DNA of 47,380 nucleotides from positions 1 to 47,380 of the IMG/VR virus record IMGVR_UViG_3300017917_000934. One strand, 5' to 3'. The DNA is from a virus. Positions 22,941 to 31,033 of the stretch are shown here, piece after piece. The position numbers were made by a program, and so were the translations under genes. Numbering within the stretch: the stretch's first letter is position 1; each line of letters starts with the position of its first letter. Below the pieces are notes generated by a model. The model made no database searches and was not told where the DNA came from. It saw nothing but the letters and a program-made list of their open reading frames with translations.

Positions 22941-23558
22941 TTAACCAGTAATTACTGTACCTAGTGTACGTGTTACCGCTGCACCAATACCAGCACCTGT
23001 AGGTGTTTGTAGCGCATTGTCGTATCTAATTGATAATGTAACTGTCATTGGTTCGTTAGAAGCATAGTTATTGTCACCGTAGTCTGCCGACATTAAGTAA
23101 CAACCATATAGTTCCCAAGTTTCTAATACGTTAGGATTGTTAGCACCATTACCACCATCTAAAATTTCTAGAATAGTTTGGAATTTATAATCAATGCCTG
23201 AACTTGCAGAACTTTGTTCAAAGAAGTCAAATTGTTTCTGCATTTGTTCGCCAACACGTTTAGTAACTTCACCGCTAGCATCATCACGAAGATTACATGT
23301 TACTTCACTCCATGTTGGTTTACCTGCTAGATATACCTGGCTGTTATAAATTGGTATTGTTATGTTTTCAAAACTTACACTTGGACGTTTAAAATCAATT
23401 ACCTGTTTTGTTAATTCTGTTGTAGGTTGTGTTACACCAAAGTTTAAAAAAGTAACGCGAAAGCGAAACTTTAATTTTGGCATCAACAGACCTTGAGAAC
23501 TAGCACTCTGGTTAGTTGATAACGGCACTGTAAAATTTGTTAGTGATGATGTTGCCAT
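22941..23558 (-). CDS. 19: gp19, tail tube protein
   Basis: gp19 hexamers stack into the tail tube through which DNA passes. The 205-residue protein (T4 gp19 is 163) begins with a Ser/Thr-rich arm. It has the tube fold: KLKFRFRVTFLNFG, then TKQVIDFKRPSVSFENITIP and the beta-hairpin YNSQVYLAGKPTWSEVTCNL, then ILEILDGG and ETWELYGCYLMSADYGDNNY. The final strands read PMTVTLSIRYDNA. AAGGAAG precedes the ATG. The sheath gene lies immediately upstream and gp54 downstream, an order that keeps the tube and its initiator together. Confidence 0.9.
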   Translation of the reverse strand: MATSSLTNFTVPLSTNQSASSQGLLMPKLKFRFRVTFLNFGVTQPTTELTKQVIDFKRPSVSFENITIPIYNSQVYLAGKPTWSEVTCNLRDDASGEVTKRVGEQMQKQFDFFEQSSASSGIDYKFQTILEILDGGNGANNPNVLETWELYGCYLMSADYGDNNYASNEPMTVTLSIRYDNALQTPTGAGIGAAVTRTLGTVITG

Positions 23559-23584
23559 CTTTTCTTCCTTTTAATACTTTATAG

Positions 23585-23592
23585 TATTTACC
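23585..23592 (-). promoter_or_regulatory. Late-type octamer GGTAAATA (gp19)
   Basis: GGTAAATA on the minus strand lies 26 nt before the gp19 ATG and is followed by a small hairpin, AATACT-ATAA-AGTATT. It would give extra gp19 mRNA relative to the sheath. Confidence 0.45.
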
Positions 23593-23609
23593 ATTTTTTC
23601 ATTCAGATT

Positions 23610-23629
23610 TGGGAGGGGTGTCCCTCCCA
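23610..23629. other. Stem-loop between gp18 and gp19
   Basis: TGGGAGGG (23610-23617) and CCCTCCCA (23622-23629) form an 8-bp stem with loop GTGT. There is no T-run on the minus strand, so it may protect the 3' end of sheath mRNA or attenuate rather than terminate fully. Confidence 0.6.
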
Positions 23630-23642
23630 TTATCTGCGTATA

Positions 23643-26600
23643 TTACTGAATCGTTAAAGCCGCGCCAGTGTTTTGTAAACGTACTGGAATATAGATAAAC
23701 TCAATTGCTTTAACTGGTTGTATAGCAATATCAACCCATAACTCATTAGCATCAATACGTGCTGGTGTGTTATTTGTTGTATCACACACTACCAAGAAGT
23801 CATAGATACCACGTTTAGCAACTAAGTCGTTAAACACTGCATCAAATGCTGCTTTAACTTGATTACGTGTAATAGTATCGTTTGGTTCAAATATAAACGG
23901 TGCAGCCACTTGTGCTAATACTGTACGTAGGTAAACTACTAAACGTGCAACGTTAATTCTATCTAGTGCAGAAGTTTGGCTGTAACGTGTTTTTTGACCG
24001 TATACTACTAAACCAACACCTGGTAATACAGTGAACGGATTAACGTCATTTGCGTACAAGATATCACGTAGACCGTTAGTTACACCAATACTTACGTAAG
24101 TATTGTCGTTGTTTCGATCAATGTAACCAATGCTTGACACGTTGTCAATTACACCACGACGTACACCTGCTGGTGCAAACCACGGATAACTTACTGCATC
24201 GCTACGAATAAGTGTACGCAACATGATGTGAGTTGGTGGAACAACTACACTGTTACCGTCTAAGTTAGTTGCTAAACCACTTGGATAGTAAACACCTAAG
24301 TATTCACTACGGCTCACTAGACCTTCTTCGCCATTATCTGCGGCCAAGTTAGCATTACTTGCCCAAGCATTTAATCCTGTGCTGTCAGATGCTAAATCCA
24401 TTGGAGTATCACCAAGGATAAATGCTGTGTTTAGACGATCGTTATTTAAAGTGATCATGTCTTGGATCAACTCTGGATAACCTGGTGTAGCAATTACGTT
24501 AAACTGTGTAGCCTCTTCACGTAGTGCAGTGCTAGAAGCAATAGCAGCCTTCATAGCCTCAACTACAGTATTACGTTGTGCTTTGTAACCAAAGTATGGA
24601 ACGCCTGTTGTTGGGTCTTCACCGCTGAAACTTACCCACGCATCTGCTTCTGTTGCACTTACTACAGCCAACTCAGCGTCTGTAAAGTAATTTGCTTTGA
24701 AGCGTTTTACGTTATAACCACTACGACGTGTGTTAAACAATAATGTACCGCGAGCGTATAGTTGGAAATCAGGTGCATCTGGATCTAAGTGATCACTTGT
24801 TAACAAACTAGTAATTGTCGGCAATGTATCTGTAATGATGTTTAAGTTGCCTGTAGCAGACCAACGTGCATCTGCAAACAAAATACCATCTGAACTGTCA
24901 TTGTCTGTATTATCAATTAAGTCCCAGGTTGTACCGTTGTAACGATATAGTACTGGGAAGTTAGCCAAATCACCTGTGTCAATCCAAAGGTCACCTGGAA
25001 CTAATTGACTGCTACCATCGCTTTGTGTAACTGGTTGACTAGCACTCATAATTACACCGTTAGGATCAGTATTAGTAAGATCATAACCGCGTGCATCGTT
25101 GCTTACGTTTTGATAACCTTTCCAACCTGTACCATCGTGCATCATAACATCAACTTCAGTAGGATCACTGTAGTACCACATTGTATTTTCTGCAGGATTG
25201 CTGAACGGAGCAGTATCACCATAGAAATATGTCAACGGTGTCCAAGGACTTGCTAGGTAAACAGCGCCTGCGGACAATGTTTGCACTTTATTATCAGTTA
25301 ATAATCCTGAAGTTGCCCATGGTGTACCTACTAGGTTTGTAATTTGGATTGTGCCGCCTGCTAAGTGACGTACAAAAATTTGTCCGCTTGCATTAAAGCC
25401 GGCAGTAATGTTTGGTAGTCCTGCACTTAAAATACTAGCAACAAACGCACTAGCAGTTGTACCTGTAATTGTACAAGTAGCATTTGCTAAAGTTGCACTG
25501 TTTGGCACACTTACATCTAAACGGAAACTGTCATTGTTAGTATAAGTTGCGCTACCACCTGCTACAGTACCAGTAATTGTCAAAATACCTGTTACATTTT
25601 TAATATATGGTCTAAAAGACAGTGTATCTGATGCTTGTGAGTCATATTTTACATATAATGCACCAGCGGCTAATCCAGCGCCGCCAGCAATAGGATCTAA
25701 ACCGTTAATTGCTGCAGCATCATTTAGATATAACGGTGCACTTAACTGTGTCCATGTTTCTGTATTAGCACTGTATTCTTTAATTGCCCAGTTAGCACCG
25801 TTGCCACGTGCTGATGTTTTTAACCAAATACTGTCGTTTGGGCGAGGTGTTACGTCTGATCGTCTCCAAGCCGGTTCATTTGTGTTTAGTGCAAATGATA
25901 TAGTTGGACCATTGTAAGTGTATGTGTTACCACCATTGGAAATAGTTGCAAAACTAACAGTTGATGATAGCAAACCTAAGTTAGCCACACAGTCAACGTT
26001 ACTACCTAATAACACATTACCTCTAGTAATTGTTAGAGTACCGTCTGTACTTGTTGCAGTATCAATAACACCGCGTAAATTACCTGCTGCGTTACTATAT
26101 AAAATTGTTGCGCCATTTGCAAAAAGTTCAATTTGATTTGTTGCGTTAACACGAGCACTTACGCCAGGTAATGTTGCCGCATTAATTGCACTAACCGCAG
26201 AACTAACTGTAGTACCACTTACTGTAACAATGTTACCGTTAATAATAATCTTACTACCAGCAGTTAGTGTTGGGCTTGCGGCAGAACCTGTAGCAGTTGG
26301 TACATATGATTTCCAATCATCGCTACCAACTAATGCCCACTCATTGTCATAACCTTTGTAATAAATTGGGTTGCTAGAACTTGTAGCAACAACCGCGTAT
26401 GTACCTACAGCACCAAAAGTATTTGCAGGAACGCCGTTTACAACATAGTCAGTATCTGTTATAACTGTGATGCTTTGTGCTTGGAATCCTTCTTCCCAGT
26501 TCCAAGCATACACACCCCAATTAGTATTACCAGTGTCTAACCAGTAAGTTCCATCTGTTGGTTCACCTGTTGGGCGTGTACTTGTTCCTTCTAATTCTGA

Positions 26601-26948
26601 AAGATTTACGTTAGCACGTTGTACATATAATGTATTTGTTACACCCAACGCTGAATAAGCGGCTAACAAACCGTATTCATTTAATTGGCTACCATTAACT
26701 GGATTACCTGCGGCATCAGTTTCAAAGAACGGATTACCAAAAATGTTAACTAGATCACGTTGACTAGTAATTGTTAGAATTTTTTCTGCGTTAGCAATAG
26801 TTGTACCTGTGGCCAATGTACCACTAGGTGTTAGTTTATCTTGTCCGGTTGCAATCAGCACAAAGGGCACTGTACCTGCTTGTGTAGATACGTACTGGCT
26901 TTGATCAATAATGGTAACTGATACGCCTGGTGAAGTTAATGATGCCAT
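23643..26948 (-). CDS. 18: gp18, tail sheath protein (large, with inserted modules)
   Basis: The sheath contracts to drive the tube into the cell. The protein has 1101 residues against 659 in T4. The ends match the sheath: the start ASLTSPGVSVTIIDQSQYV and the C-terminal domain from about 740 on, including WFAPAGVRRGVIDNVSSIGY, GLRDILYANDVNPFTVLPGV then GLVVYGQKTRYSQTSALDRI, and the final IEFIYIPVRLQNT. Residues about 125-720 are added. They contain four copies of a P-x-(D/E)GT-x-W-x-D-T...Y-x-NG-x-x-W module (near 128-150, 370-400, 585-612, 650-677) and two related beta modules (about 230-300 and 472-545). The insert probably decorates the outside of the sheath. AGAGGAAT precedes the ATG. 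Confidence 0.93.
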   Translation of the reverse strand: MASLTSPGVSVTIIDQSQYVSTQAGTVPFVLIATGQDKLTPSGTLATGTTIANAEKILTITSQRDLVNIFGNPFFETDAAGNPVNGSQLNEYGLLAAYSALGVTNTLYVQRANVNLSELEGTSTRPTGEPTDGTYWLDTGNTNWGVYAWNWEEGFQAQSITVITDTDYVVNGVPANTFGAVGTYAVVATSSSNPIYYKGYDNEWALVGSDDWKSYVPTATGSAASPTLTAGSKIIINGNIVTVSGTTVSSAVSAINAATLPGVSARVNATNQIELFANGATILYSNAAGNLRGVIDTATSTDGTLTITRGNVLLGSNVDCVANLGLLSSTVSFATISNGGNTYTYNGPTISFALNTNEPAWRRSDVTPRPNDSIWLKTSARGNGANWAIKEYSANTETWTQLSAPLYLNDAAAINGLDPIAGGAGLAAGALYVKYDSQASDTLSFRPYIKNVTGILTITGTVAGGSATYTNNDSFRLDVSVPNSATLANATCTITGTTASAFVASILSAGLPNITAGFNASGQIFVRHLAGGTIQITNLVGTPWATSGLLTDNKVQTLSAGAVYLASPWTPLTYFYGDTAPFSNPAENTMWYYSDPTEVDVMMHDGTGWKGYQNVSNDARGYDLTNTDPNGVIMSASQPVTQSDGSSQLVPGDLWIDTGDLANFPVLYRYNGTTWDLIDNTDNDSSDGILFADARWSATGNLNIITDTLPTITSLLTSDHLDPDAPDFQLYARGTLLFNTRRSGYNVKRFKANYFTDAELAVVSATEADAWVSFSGEDPTTGVPYFGYKAQRNTVVEAMKAAIASSTALREEATQFNVIATPGYPELIQDMITLNNDRLNTAFILGDTPMDLASDSTGLNAWASNANLAADNGEEGLVSRSEYLGVYYPSGLATNLDGNSVVVPPTHIMLRTLIRSDAVSYPWFAPAGVRRGVIDNVSSIGYIDRNNDNTYVSIGVTNGLRDILYANDVNPFTVLPGVGLVVYGQKTRYSQTSALDRINVARLVVYLRTVLAQVAAPFIFEPNDTITRNQVKAAFDAVFNDLVAKRGIYDFLVVCDTTNNTPARIDANELWVDIAIQPVKAIEFIYIPVRLQNTGAALTIQ

Positions 26949-26984
26949 AGTCTAGTATTCCTCTATAATAATACTGCTTTAAAC

Positions 26985-26992
26985 TATTTATT
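26985..26992 (-). promoter_or_regulatory. Late-type octamer AATAAATA (gp18)
   Basis: AATAAATA on the minus strand lies 36 nt before the gp18 ATG; AGAGGAA lies between. It is back to back with the plus-strand octamer at 27041. Confidence 0.5.
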
Positions 26993-27040
26993 TTATTTAG
27001 GTTTTTTTGGTGGCGTAAGCCGCCCTTTGAAAGGTTCGCC

Positions 27041-27048
27041 CATAAATA
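27041..27048 (+). promoter_or_regulatory. Late octamer CATAAATA, 5 nt before ATG
   Basis: CATAAATA on the plus strand is exactly 5 nt before the ATG at 27054. With T4 spacing the start site is the A of the ATG. No Shine-Dalgarno lies at a useful distance (AAAGG is about 20 nt upstream). Confidence 0.6.
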
Positions 27049-27053
27049 CTAGT

Positions 27054-27404
27054 ATGGAATATAGAAAATTATGTCAAGTTTGTGGCAAAAAGCCCTGTGC
27101 AGTCAATTATAAGATGTGGGGTAAGACCTATTATCGTACTCGCTGTGACAGTTGCATACGCAAAAAGCGAAATAAGTCTGCACCTGTACCTAGTTGGCAT
27201 AAGGTAGGATACAAAAAGAAACCGCACTGTGAAAAGTGCGGCTTCAAAGCAAAGTACAAAGAACAATTATTCGTCTACTATATTGACGGTAATCTTAATA
27301 ATAATAGTTTATCTAACTTAAAAACAATCTGTGCTAACTGCCAGTTTGAAGTAGCAAAAGAGGGTCTTGGGTGGCGTCAAGGTGATCTAGTTCCGGACTT
27401 TTAG
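27054..27404 (+). CDS. Degenerate HNH-like zinc protein (116 aa)
   Basis: From the ATG at 27054 the protein has four cysteine pairs: C7/C10, C31/C34, C59/C62 and C93/C96. The last two bracket an HNH-type core KEQLFVYYIDGNLNNNSLSN then LKTICANCQ. In active HNH nucleases the first core position is His and a His usually follows the last Cys; here they are Tyr (Y75/Y76) and Gln (Q97), so catalysis is doubtful. It may be a DNA-binding remnant or a virion/regulatory zinc protein. The upstream TTG (27027) is less likely because the late promoter lies between. Its last 71 bp overlap the dNMP kinase gene on the other strand. Confidence 0.65.
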   Translation: MEYRKLCQVCGKKPCAVNYKMWGKTYYRTRCDSCIRKKRNKSAPVPSWHKVGYKKKPHCEKCGFKAKYKEQLFVYYIDGNLNNNSLSNLKTICANCQFEVAKEGLGWRQGDLVPDF

Positions 27405-28035
27405 GATTTAGGAAGTCTTCAACCTGTTCAAATAAATCATTTAAGGTGCCGTCATTCACTAACACTGTATCAAAGTCACTGCCCACCCAACTGTACTCGC
27501 TAGGGTGTACACCTTTTTGTTCTAACTCTTCTTTACCTAGTGCCCAGCCAATTTTACGTTTGCCGGCATTATAATTTAGTGCGGCTTGGTACCAGTCTGG
27601 CTCTGGTCCTCGTTTGATTCTTATAACGCTACCACCAGATGCTTTGATTGCTTTGATCTCATTAGGAAAACGACAGTCCGTAATAACAATGTCGTTCTGT
27701 GCTTGATGCAGTCGATTTTCTAAACTTGCTACCCATGTATCTGTATGAAATCCTTTACGGACTACTTCAGTACCCCAATACTGCAGGACCCAACGTGGTG
27801 TAATTTCTCGACCTAATCGTTGACTCCACCACTCATCAGGTTGCTCACGCCACTCGCGACTTTGTTTGGTACGGCCTTCTAATAAGTCTCGGTCCCAACC
27901 AAATACTGCGCTTACAGCATCTTTAAGACTGTTAGCAAAACTTTCTCTTTTAAATCCATGAAAATTAACAAGATAGTCAGCGACTGTGTCTTTGCCGCTG
28001 CCAATAAAACCGCAAATGCCGATGATACGACTCAT
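27334..28035 (-). CDS. 1: gp1, deoxynucleoside monophosphate kinase
   Basis: Phosphorylates dNMPs to dNDPs for phage DNA synthesis. From the ATG at 28035 it has 233 residues (T4 gp1 is 241). It has the P-loop GICGFIGSGKDTVADYL (9-17 for GFIGSGKDT), the family segments FANSLKDAVSAVFGWDRDLL, QPDEWWSQRLG and TPRWVLQYWGTEVVRKGFH, and DIVITDCRFPNEIKAIKASG as the later strand. The upstream ATG at 28056 is rejected because GGGGGAG lies just before 28035. A canonical sigma70-type promoter sits upstream, starting right after the gp13 stop, so it is an early gene inside a late block. Its 3' end overlaps the HNH-like gene head-on. Confidence 0.9.
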   Translation of the reverse strand: MSRIIGICGFIGSGKDTVADYLVNFHGFKRESFANSLKDAVSAVFGWDRDLLEGRTKQSREWREQPDEWWSQRLGREITPRWVLQYWGTEVVRKGFHTDTWVASLENRLHQAQNDIVITDCRFPNEIKAIKASGGSVIRIKRGPEPDWYQAALNYNAGKRKIGWALGKEELEQKGVHPSEYSWVGSDFDTVLVNDGTLNDLFEQVEDFLNPKSPELDHLDATQDPLLLLQTGS

Positions 28036-28057
28036 AGAATCTCCCCCTTGATACACT

Positions 28058-28086
28058 ATTTTAATTGAAGTTTAGTGCTGTGTCAA
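28058..28086 (-). promoter_or_regulatory. Early sigma70-type promoter of dNMP kinase
   Basis: A perfect TTGACA (28081-28086) and TAAAAT (28058-28063) on the minus strand are 17 nt apart. The -35 box begins directly after the gp13 stop codon. The predicted leader is about 16 nt and contains GGGGGAG. Confidence 0.75.
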
Positions 28087-29280
28087 CTAGCCCATTATCC
28101 AAGTTAAGGGCTGACCACCATCTACATAGTTACGTATTTGCTCATCTAACTCTTTAAGCATTTCTGCACCTTCTGCTTTTAATGCTTGGCCGTTAAGGCT
28201 TGTGCCGCCTTGTGGACCAGCAATACTTGCAAATTTTTCACGAGCATTACCAATACTCATAATAGTTAGAGCGTAGGCATAGTCTTGAATCCACGGGAAT
28301 GCCTGTGGATCATTTAGTAACATAATATCTGGTTTGTAGTTGTAGATCCATAACAAGACTGTTTCAGTAACAGCATTTTCTGGGCTGCTTGGACTACTTA
28401 CAAAAGTTGACGCTAGTGCCATGTCGTTAACCACCGTAGCACCCAATGCCGCAGTGTTTAAGAATGTAAAGATCTGTTGTGTAGGGTCTACACTAGTAAT
28501 GGTGTATGTTCCATTATAACCAGCAACAGGGCAGTTTGAAATACTTACTGTGCTACCAACACTAACACCCTGCCAAGGTCCTTGACTAGAAATTTGGAAT
28601 GTAACTGTACTACCAGGTGCTGTGCCTGTGGCTGTTAGACTCTTAAGTCTTAGACTAGCACCACTACCTTGGAATGGAATCTTGCGAACAAGAGTAAGTT
28701 TCTTAGTGACCTTATTCCATGTAAAGTTCATAAAGCCACCAAACATTTTCATAGCAAGTTTTTGGTAGTCTACAAACAATTCATAGTTAGTTAAGCCGCC
28801 TACACGACCTGCTACTAACATATAAGTGTTTAAGTATCCGCTAGCAAATGGTTCAAACTGGCTAGCAGTTGTACCTGTTACACTACCAATACCACGACGG
28901 AAAACCTGTTTCACGTCCATGATAGTGTTAGGGAGAATGTATTCTTGTACTTCAGGATATAGGTCTAAGAAAGCATAACTTTCTTCTACTGAATTTGAAC
29001 TACGTTGACGATATCGTATTAGTGCTTGTTTAATACCCATGTCAAAGTGTTCTTTGTCTGCTTCAACATCAATCATACCGTAACCTAAGCGTAGGCGAAT
29101 ATAATCAATAATAGCATTTTGTTGACTTTGTACTGTGGTCAACTGTGCGGCAAGATTAGCATCAAATGCTATATGGCCTGCACCGGAGCCTGTATATGGA
29201 TTATAAAGACTCTCAGTCTGCATACTTAAAGTTGCAGTTAGATTGCCTGTTGCTGAAACGTTTGCTGGTAGTAGACTCAT
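28087..29280 (-). CDS. 13: gp13, neck protein
   Basis: T4 gp13 joins the portal to the neck after packaging. The 397-residue protein (T4 gp13 is 309) has the helical start IDYIRLRLGYGMIDVEADKE and HFDMGIKQALIRYRQRSSNS. It then has LYPEVQEYILPNTIMDVKQV, and at the C-terminus PWIQDYAYALTIMSIGNARE with KFASIAGPQGGTSLNGQALK and AEGAEMLKELDEQ, the hallmark end of gp13. Residues about 215-300 are an inserted beta domain (GPWQGVSVGSTVSISNCPVA...NGTYTITSVDP). The ATG has ACAGGAT upstream, and that site is one arm of a 13-bp inverted repeat enclosing the late promoter, which could block translation from read-through RNA. Confidence 0.85.
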   Translation of the reverse strand: MSLLPANVSATGNLTATLSMQTESLYNPYTGSGAGHIAFDANLAAQLTTVQSQQNAIIDYIRLRLGYGMIDVEADKEHFDMGIKQALIRYRQRSSNSVEESYAFLDLYPEVQEYILPNTIMDVKQVFRRGIGSVTGTTASQFEPFASGYLNTYMLVAGRVGGLTNYELFVDYQKLAMKMFGGFMNFTWNKVTKKLTLVRKIPFQGSGASLRLKSLTATGTAPGSTVTFQISSQGPWQGVSVGSTVSISNCPVAGYNGTYTITSVDPTQQIFTFLNTAALGATVVNDMALASTFVSSPSSPENAVTETVLLWIYNYKPDIMLLNDPQAFPWIQDYAYALTIMSIGNAREKFASIAGPQGGTSLNGQALKAEGAEMLKELDEQIRNYVDGGQPLTWIMG

Positions 29281-29284
29281 GTAA

Positions 29285-29326
29285 ATTATCCTGTTACCAA
29301 GTATTTATCGATAGTAACAGGATAAT
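29285..29326 (-). promoter_or_regulatory. Late promoter inside an inverted repeat (gp13 switch)
   Basis: ATTATCCTGTTAC (29285-29297) and GTAACAGGATAAT (29314-29326) are perfect 13-bp arms. The 16-nt loop holds an exact minus-strand GATAAATA at 29302-29309. The promoter-proximal arm contains the gp13 ribosome binding site (ACAGGAT). RNA reading through from the early operon can fold and hide it; RNA started at the octamer lacks the upstream arm. Confidence 0.7.
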
Positions 29327-29330
29327 TTGT

Positions 29331-30542
29331 TTATTGAACTTTTAACAAGATTGTATCTTGATTGATACGCCCGTTGAGTTTAACTTCAGTTGCTTTGATG
29401 TTTTCTAAGAACTTGCGTAGGTCAATCTTGCCTGCGGCCAAAAACTCTTTGATTTGTTGTTCTGGTTTGCGCAGAGTTTTGCTTACGCTCTTGTTTTCGT
29501 TGTATCCTGTAATAGTAGTGCCCTTAACACCTAGTACACCGCCCATGTCCTCAGCAACATACTTGCCCAGTTTACGTGTTTTAACATTGTAAGTCCACAG
29601 AACCTGTGCACCAATAATATCCACAGGATTGATACTTACTGCTTTAGTTACTGTATCATTCTTTAGATACTTGAGTTTAGCAACAAGTTTTTCTTTTGCA
29701 GGAGGTTTACGTACACTGGCCTTTTTAGTTGCTTTCTTAACTTGACTGTATTGCGCAAATCCATCAAACAAGGCAGTATAAAATGCTTCAATGCGTTTAT
29801 AGTCTGCGGATTTAAGATGCGCATAAGCATCCTTTAGGTCCTCGTCTTTAGTAGACTTTGCTTCGTTAAACTCAGCACGACTACGCTCAAACGGAGCAAG
29901 AATACGTGCAATAGTAGCAGGCGCTACGTTTTTAGCGATTAGGTATTCGTAGGCTTTGGGTTCAACTGCCTTGCCTTCAAACAGTCGATCTTCTAGTTCT
30001 AAAAAGTGTAGTTGGTGCTTGTCTGCTATTGCGTTCATACGATCTTGTATTGTAGGCACCTTTACGTCAGTCTTAGCCACCTTTGTGTCAGTCTTTGCTG
30101 GTGCTTCATCGTCATCTGCCATTTGTTCTTGTAGTTTAATAACTTCATTAACAGTGTTAAGCAGATACTCTACGTGTTTGTCACGCAAGGGCATACCTTT
30201 AGTATGTGCTTTAATGATAGCACAGGCAGTAAGCGGAGTTAGGCTGTCTTTAGTTTTAGCATAGTAGTCAACTGTGGCTTTATCTAACTTGTGATATTCA
30301 CTGTCTTTGCCCGTGTGTTCTCGTAACCATGCTACAAAGTATTTCTTAAGGTCTTTTACACCATAGTAATAATTGTAGTAGCGCAGGGCCTTACGCAAAT
30401 GATGGTCAAATTCTTCGTCTGTAAACTCAAGTGCTCGTGCTGTGTCCCACACTGGTTCTGTGCCTGTGTACTTCTCGTCAATAAACATAGGATCACGGCT
30501 TACCTTAGCCTTTTTCTTTGCACCATCAATTTTAATTGCCAT
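29331..30542 (-). CDS. Conserved hypothetical protein of the early operon (403 aa)
   Basis: Function not recognised. It is lysine-rich and largely helical, with FDHHLRKALRYYNYYYGVKD then LKKYFVAWLREHTGKDSEYH near residues 45-85, a pattern I associate with conserved proteins of marine T4-like phages. An acidic-basic linker (DDDEAPAKTDTKVAKTDVK) is followed by a second helical region. A C-terminal 120-residue domain has VLWTYNVKTRKLGKYVAEDM and IRINQDTI-like strands. TAGGAG precedes the ATG inside the 62-aa gene, so translation is coupled. It is the last gene of an early operon just upstream of gp13. Confidence 0.65.
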   Translation of the reverse strand: MAIKIDGAKKKAKVSRDPMFIDEKYTGTEPVWDTARALEFTDEEFDHHLRKALRYYNYYYGVKDLKKYFVAWLREHTGKDSEYHKLDKATVDYYAKTKDSLTPLTACAIIKAHTKGMPLRDKHVEYLLNTVNEVIKLQEQMADDDEAPAKTDTKVAKTDVKVPTIQDRMNAIADKHQLHFLELEDRLFEGKAVEPKAYEYLIAKNVAPATIARILAPFERSRAEFNEAKSTKDEDLKDAYAHLKSADYKRIEAFYTALFDGFAQYSQVKKATKKASVRKPPAKEKLVAKLKYLKNDTVTKAVSINPVDIIGAQVLWTYNVKTRKLGKYVAEDMGGVLGVKGTTITGYNENKSVSKTLRKPEQQIKEFLAAGKIDLRKFLENIKATEVKLNGRINQDTILLKVQ

Positions 30543-30720
30543 TGTTCGCTCCTAATTTAAATTTCTTTAGATATTCACTTGCCTGAGATAAATCTTTAAT
30601 AGGTTCTAACTTATCTAACTCGATTAATTCATTGTGTAGTTTAATTATCTGCATGGCTCTATACAATTTATTGTATTTGCCTTCTAGAAAATAGTGTTGT
30701 GTCCAAATATATTTTTTCAT
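30532..30720 (-). CDS. Small hypothetical early protein (62 aa)
   Basis: Not recognised. It is basic and helical (KKYIWTQHYFLEGKYNKLYR, then AMQIIKLHNELIELDKLEPI), with no signal peptide. AGGATA precedes the ATG, which lies 2 nt from the stop of the 89-aa gene, and its own end overlaps the start of the 403-aa gene by 11 nt. These close joins show it is translated in the same early operon. Function cannot be inferred. Confidence 0.6.
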   Translation of the reverse strand: MKKYIWTQHYFLEGKYNKLYRAMQIIKLHNELIELDKLEPIKDLSQASEYLKKFKLGANNGN

Positions 30721-30722
30721 AA

Positions 30723-30992
30723 TTATCCTGCTAGTAATACCGCAAATGTTAGCATACGTTCGTAGTTTGCTATCTCTTCATTAATCTTGTCAACCATTTG
30801 TTTATGATTGCTTGTTTGACGACCCATTCTGCGGCAGTTTATTTCTTCTTTACTTAGTTCACTTACCATAAGCCCGATGTTTCTACTTACCTTTAGCATT
30901 TCACCGCTGTATTTTTTCATGCGACGGGCAGGTGCTTCTAACTGTGTTTGCACAGCAGGCCAATCTACGCTTGTTTGTATTTGATTTGTCAT
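30723..30992 (-). CDS. Small helical protein, first gene of early operon (89 aa)
   Basis: Not recognised. The sequence is helical and amphipathic (WPAVQTQLEAPARRMKKYSG, then VSRNIGLMVSELSKEEINCR). The start chosen is the ATG at 30992. A TTG at 31028 would extend the frame by 12 codons, but it lies inside the -35 box of a strong promoter, so it cannot be in the transcript. The predicted transcription start is 0-1 nt from this ATG, so the mRNA is probably leaderless. It leads an operon with the 62-aa and 403-aa genes. Confidence 0.6.
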   Translation of the reverse strand: MTNQIQTSVDWPAVQTQLEAPARRMKKYSGEMLKVSRNIGLMVSELSKEEINCRRMGRQTSNHKQMVDKINEEIANYERMLTFAVLLAG

Positions 30993-30999
30993 TTTCAGT

Positions 31000-31028
31000 A
31001 GTATAGCATCAATTCGATTGCTTGTCAA
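31000..31028 (-). promoter_or_regulatory. Early sigma70-type promoter (89-aa gene operon)
   Basis: A perfect TTGACA (31023-31028) and TATACT (31000-31005) on the minus strand are 17 nt apart. Seven nt separate the -10 box from the ATG at 30992, so the transcript would be leaderless or nearly so. Confidence 0.8.
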
Positions 31029-31033
31029 GTGTA

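Noticed and set aside
27001-27030. Stem GGTGGC-GTAA-GCCGCC as a terminator
   Set aside because: The T-run is on the wrong side of the stem for either direction of use; possibly a chance hairpin.
27054-27404. Active homing endonuclease
   Set aside because: Catalytic His positions are replaced, and the gene is not in an intron or inside an interrupted gene.
30723-31028. TTG start at 31028 for the first early-operon gene
   Set aside because: That codon overlaps the -35 box of a strong promoter; the ATG at 30992 fits the predicted transcription start.
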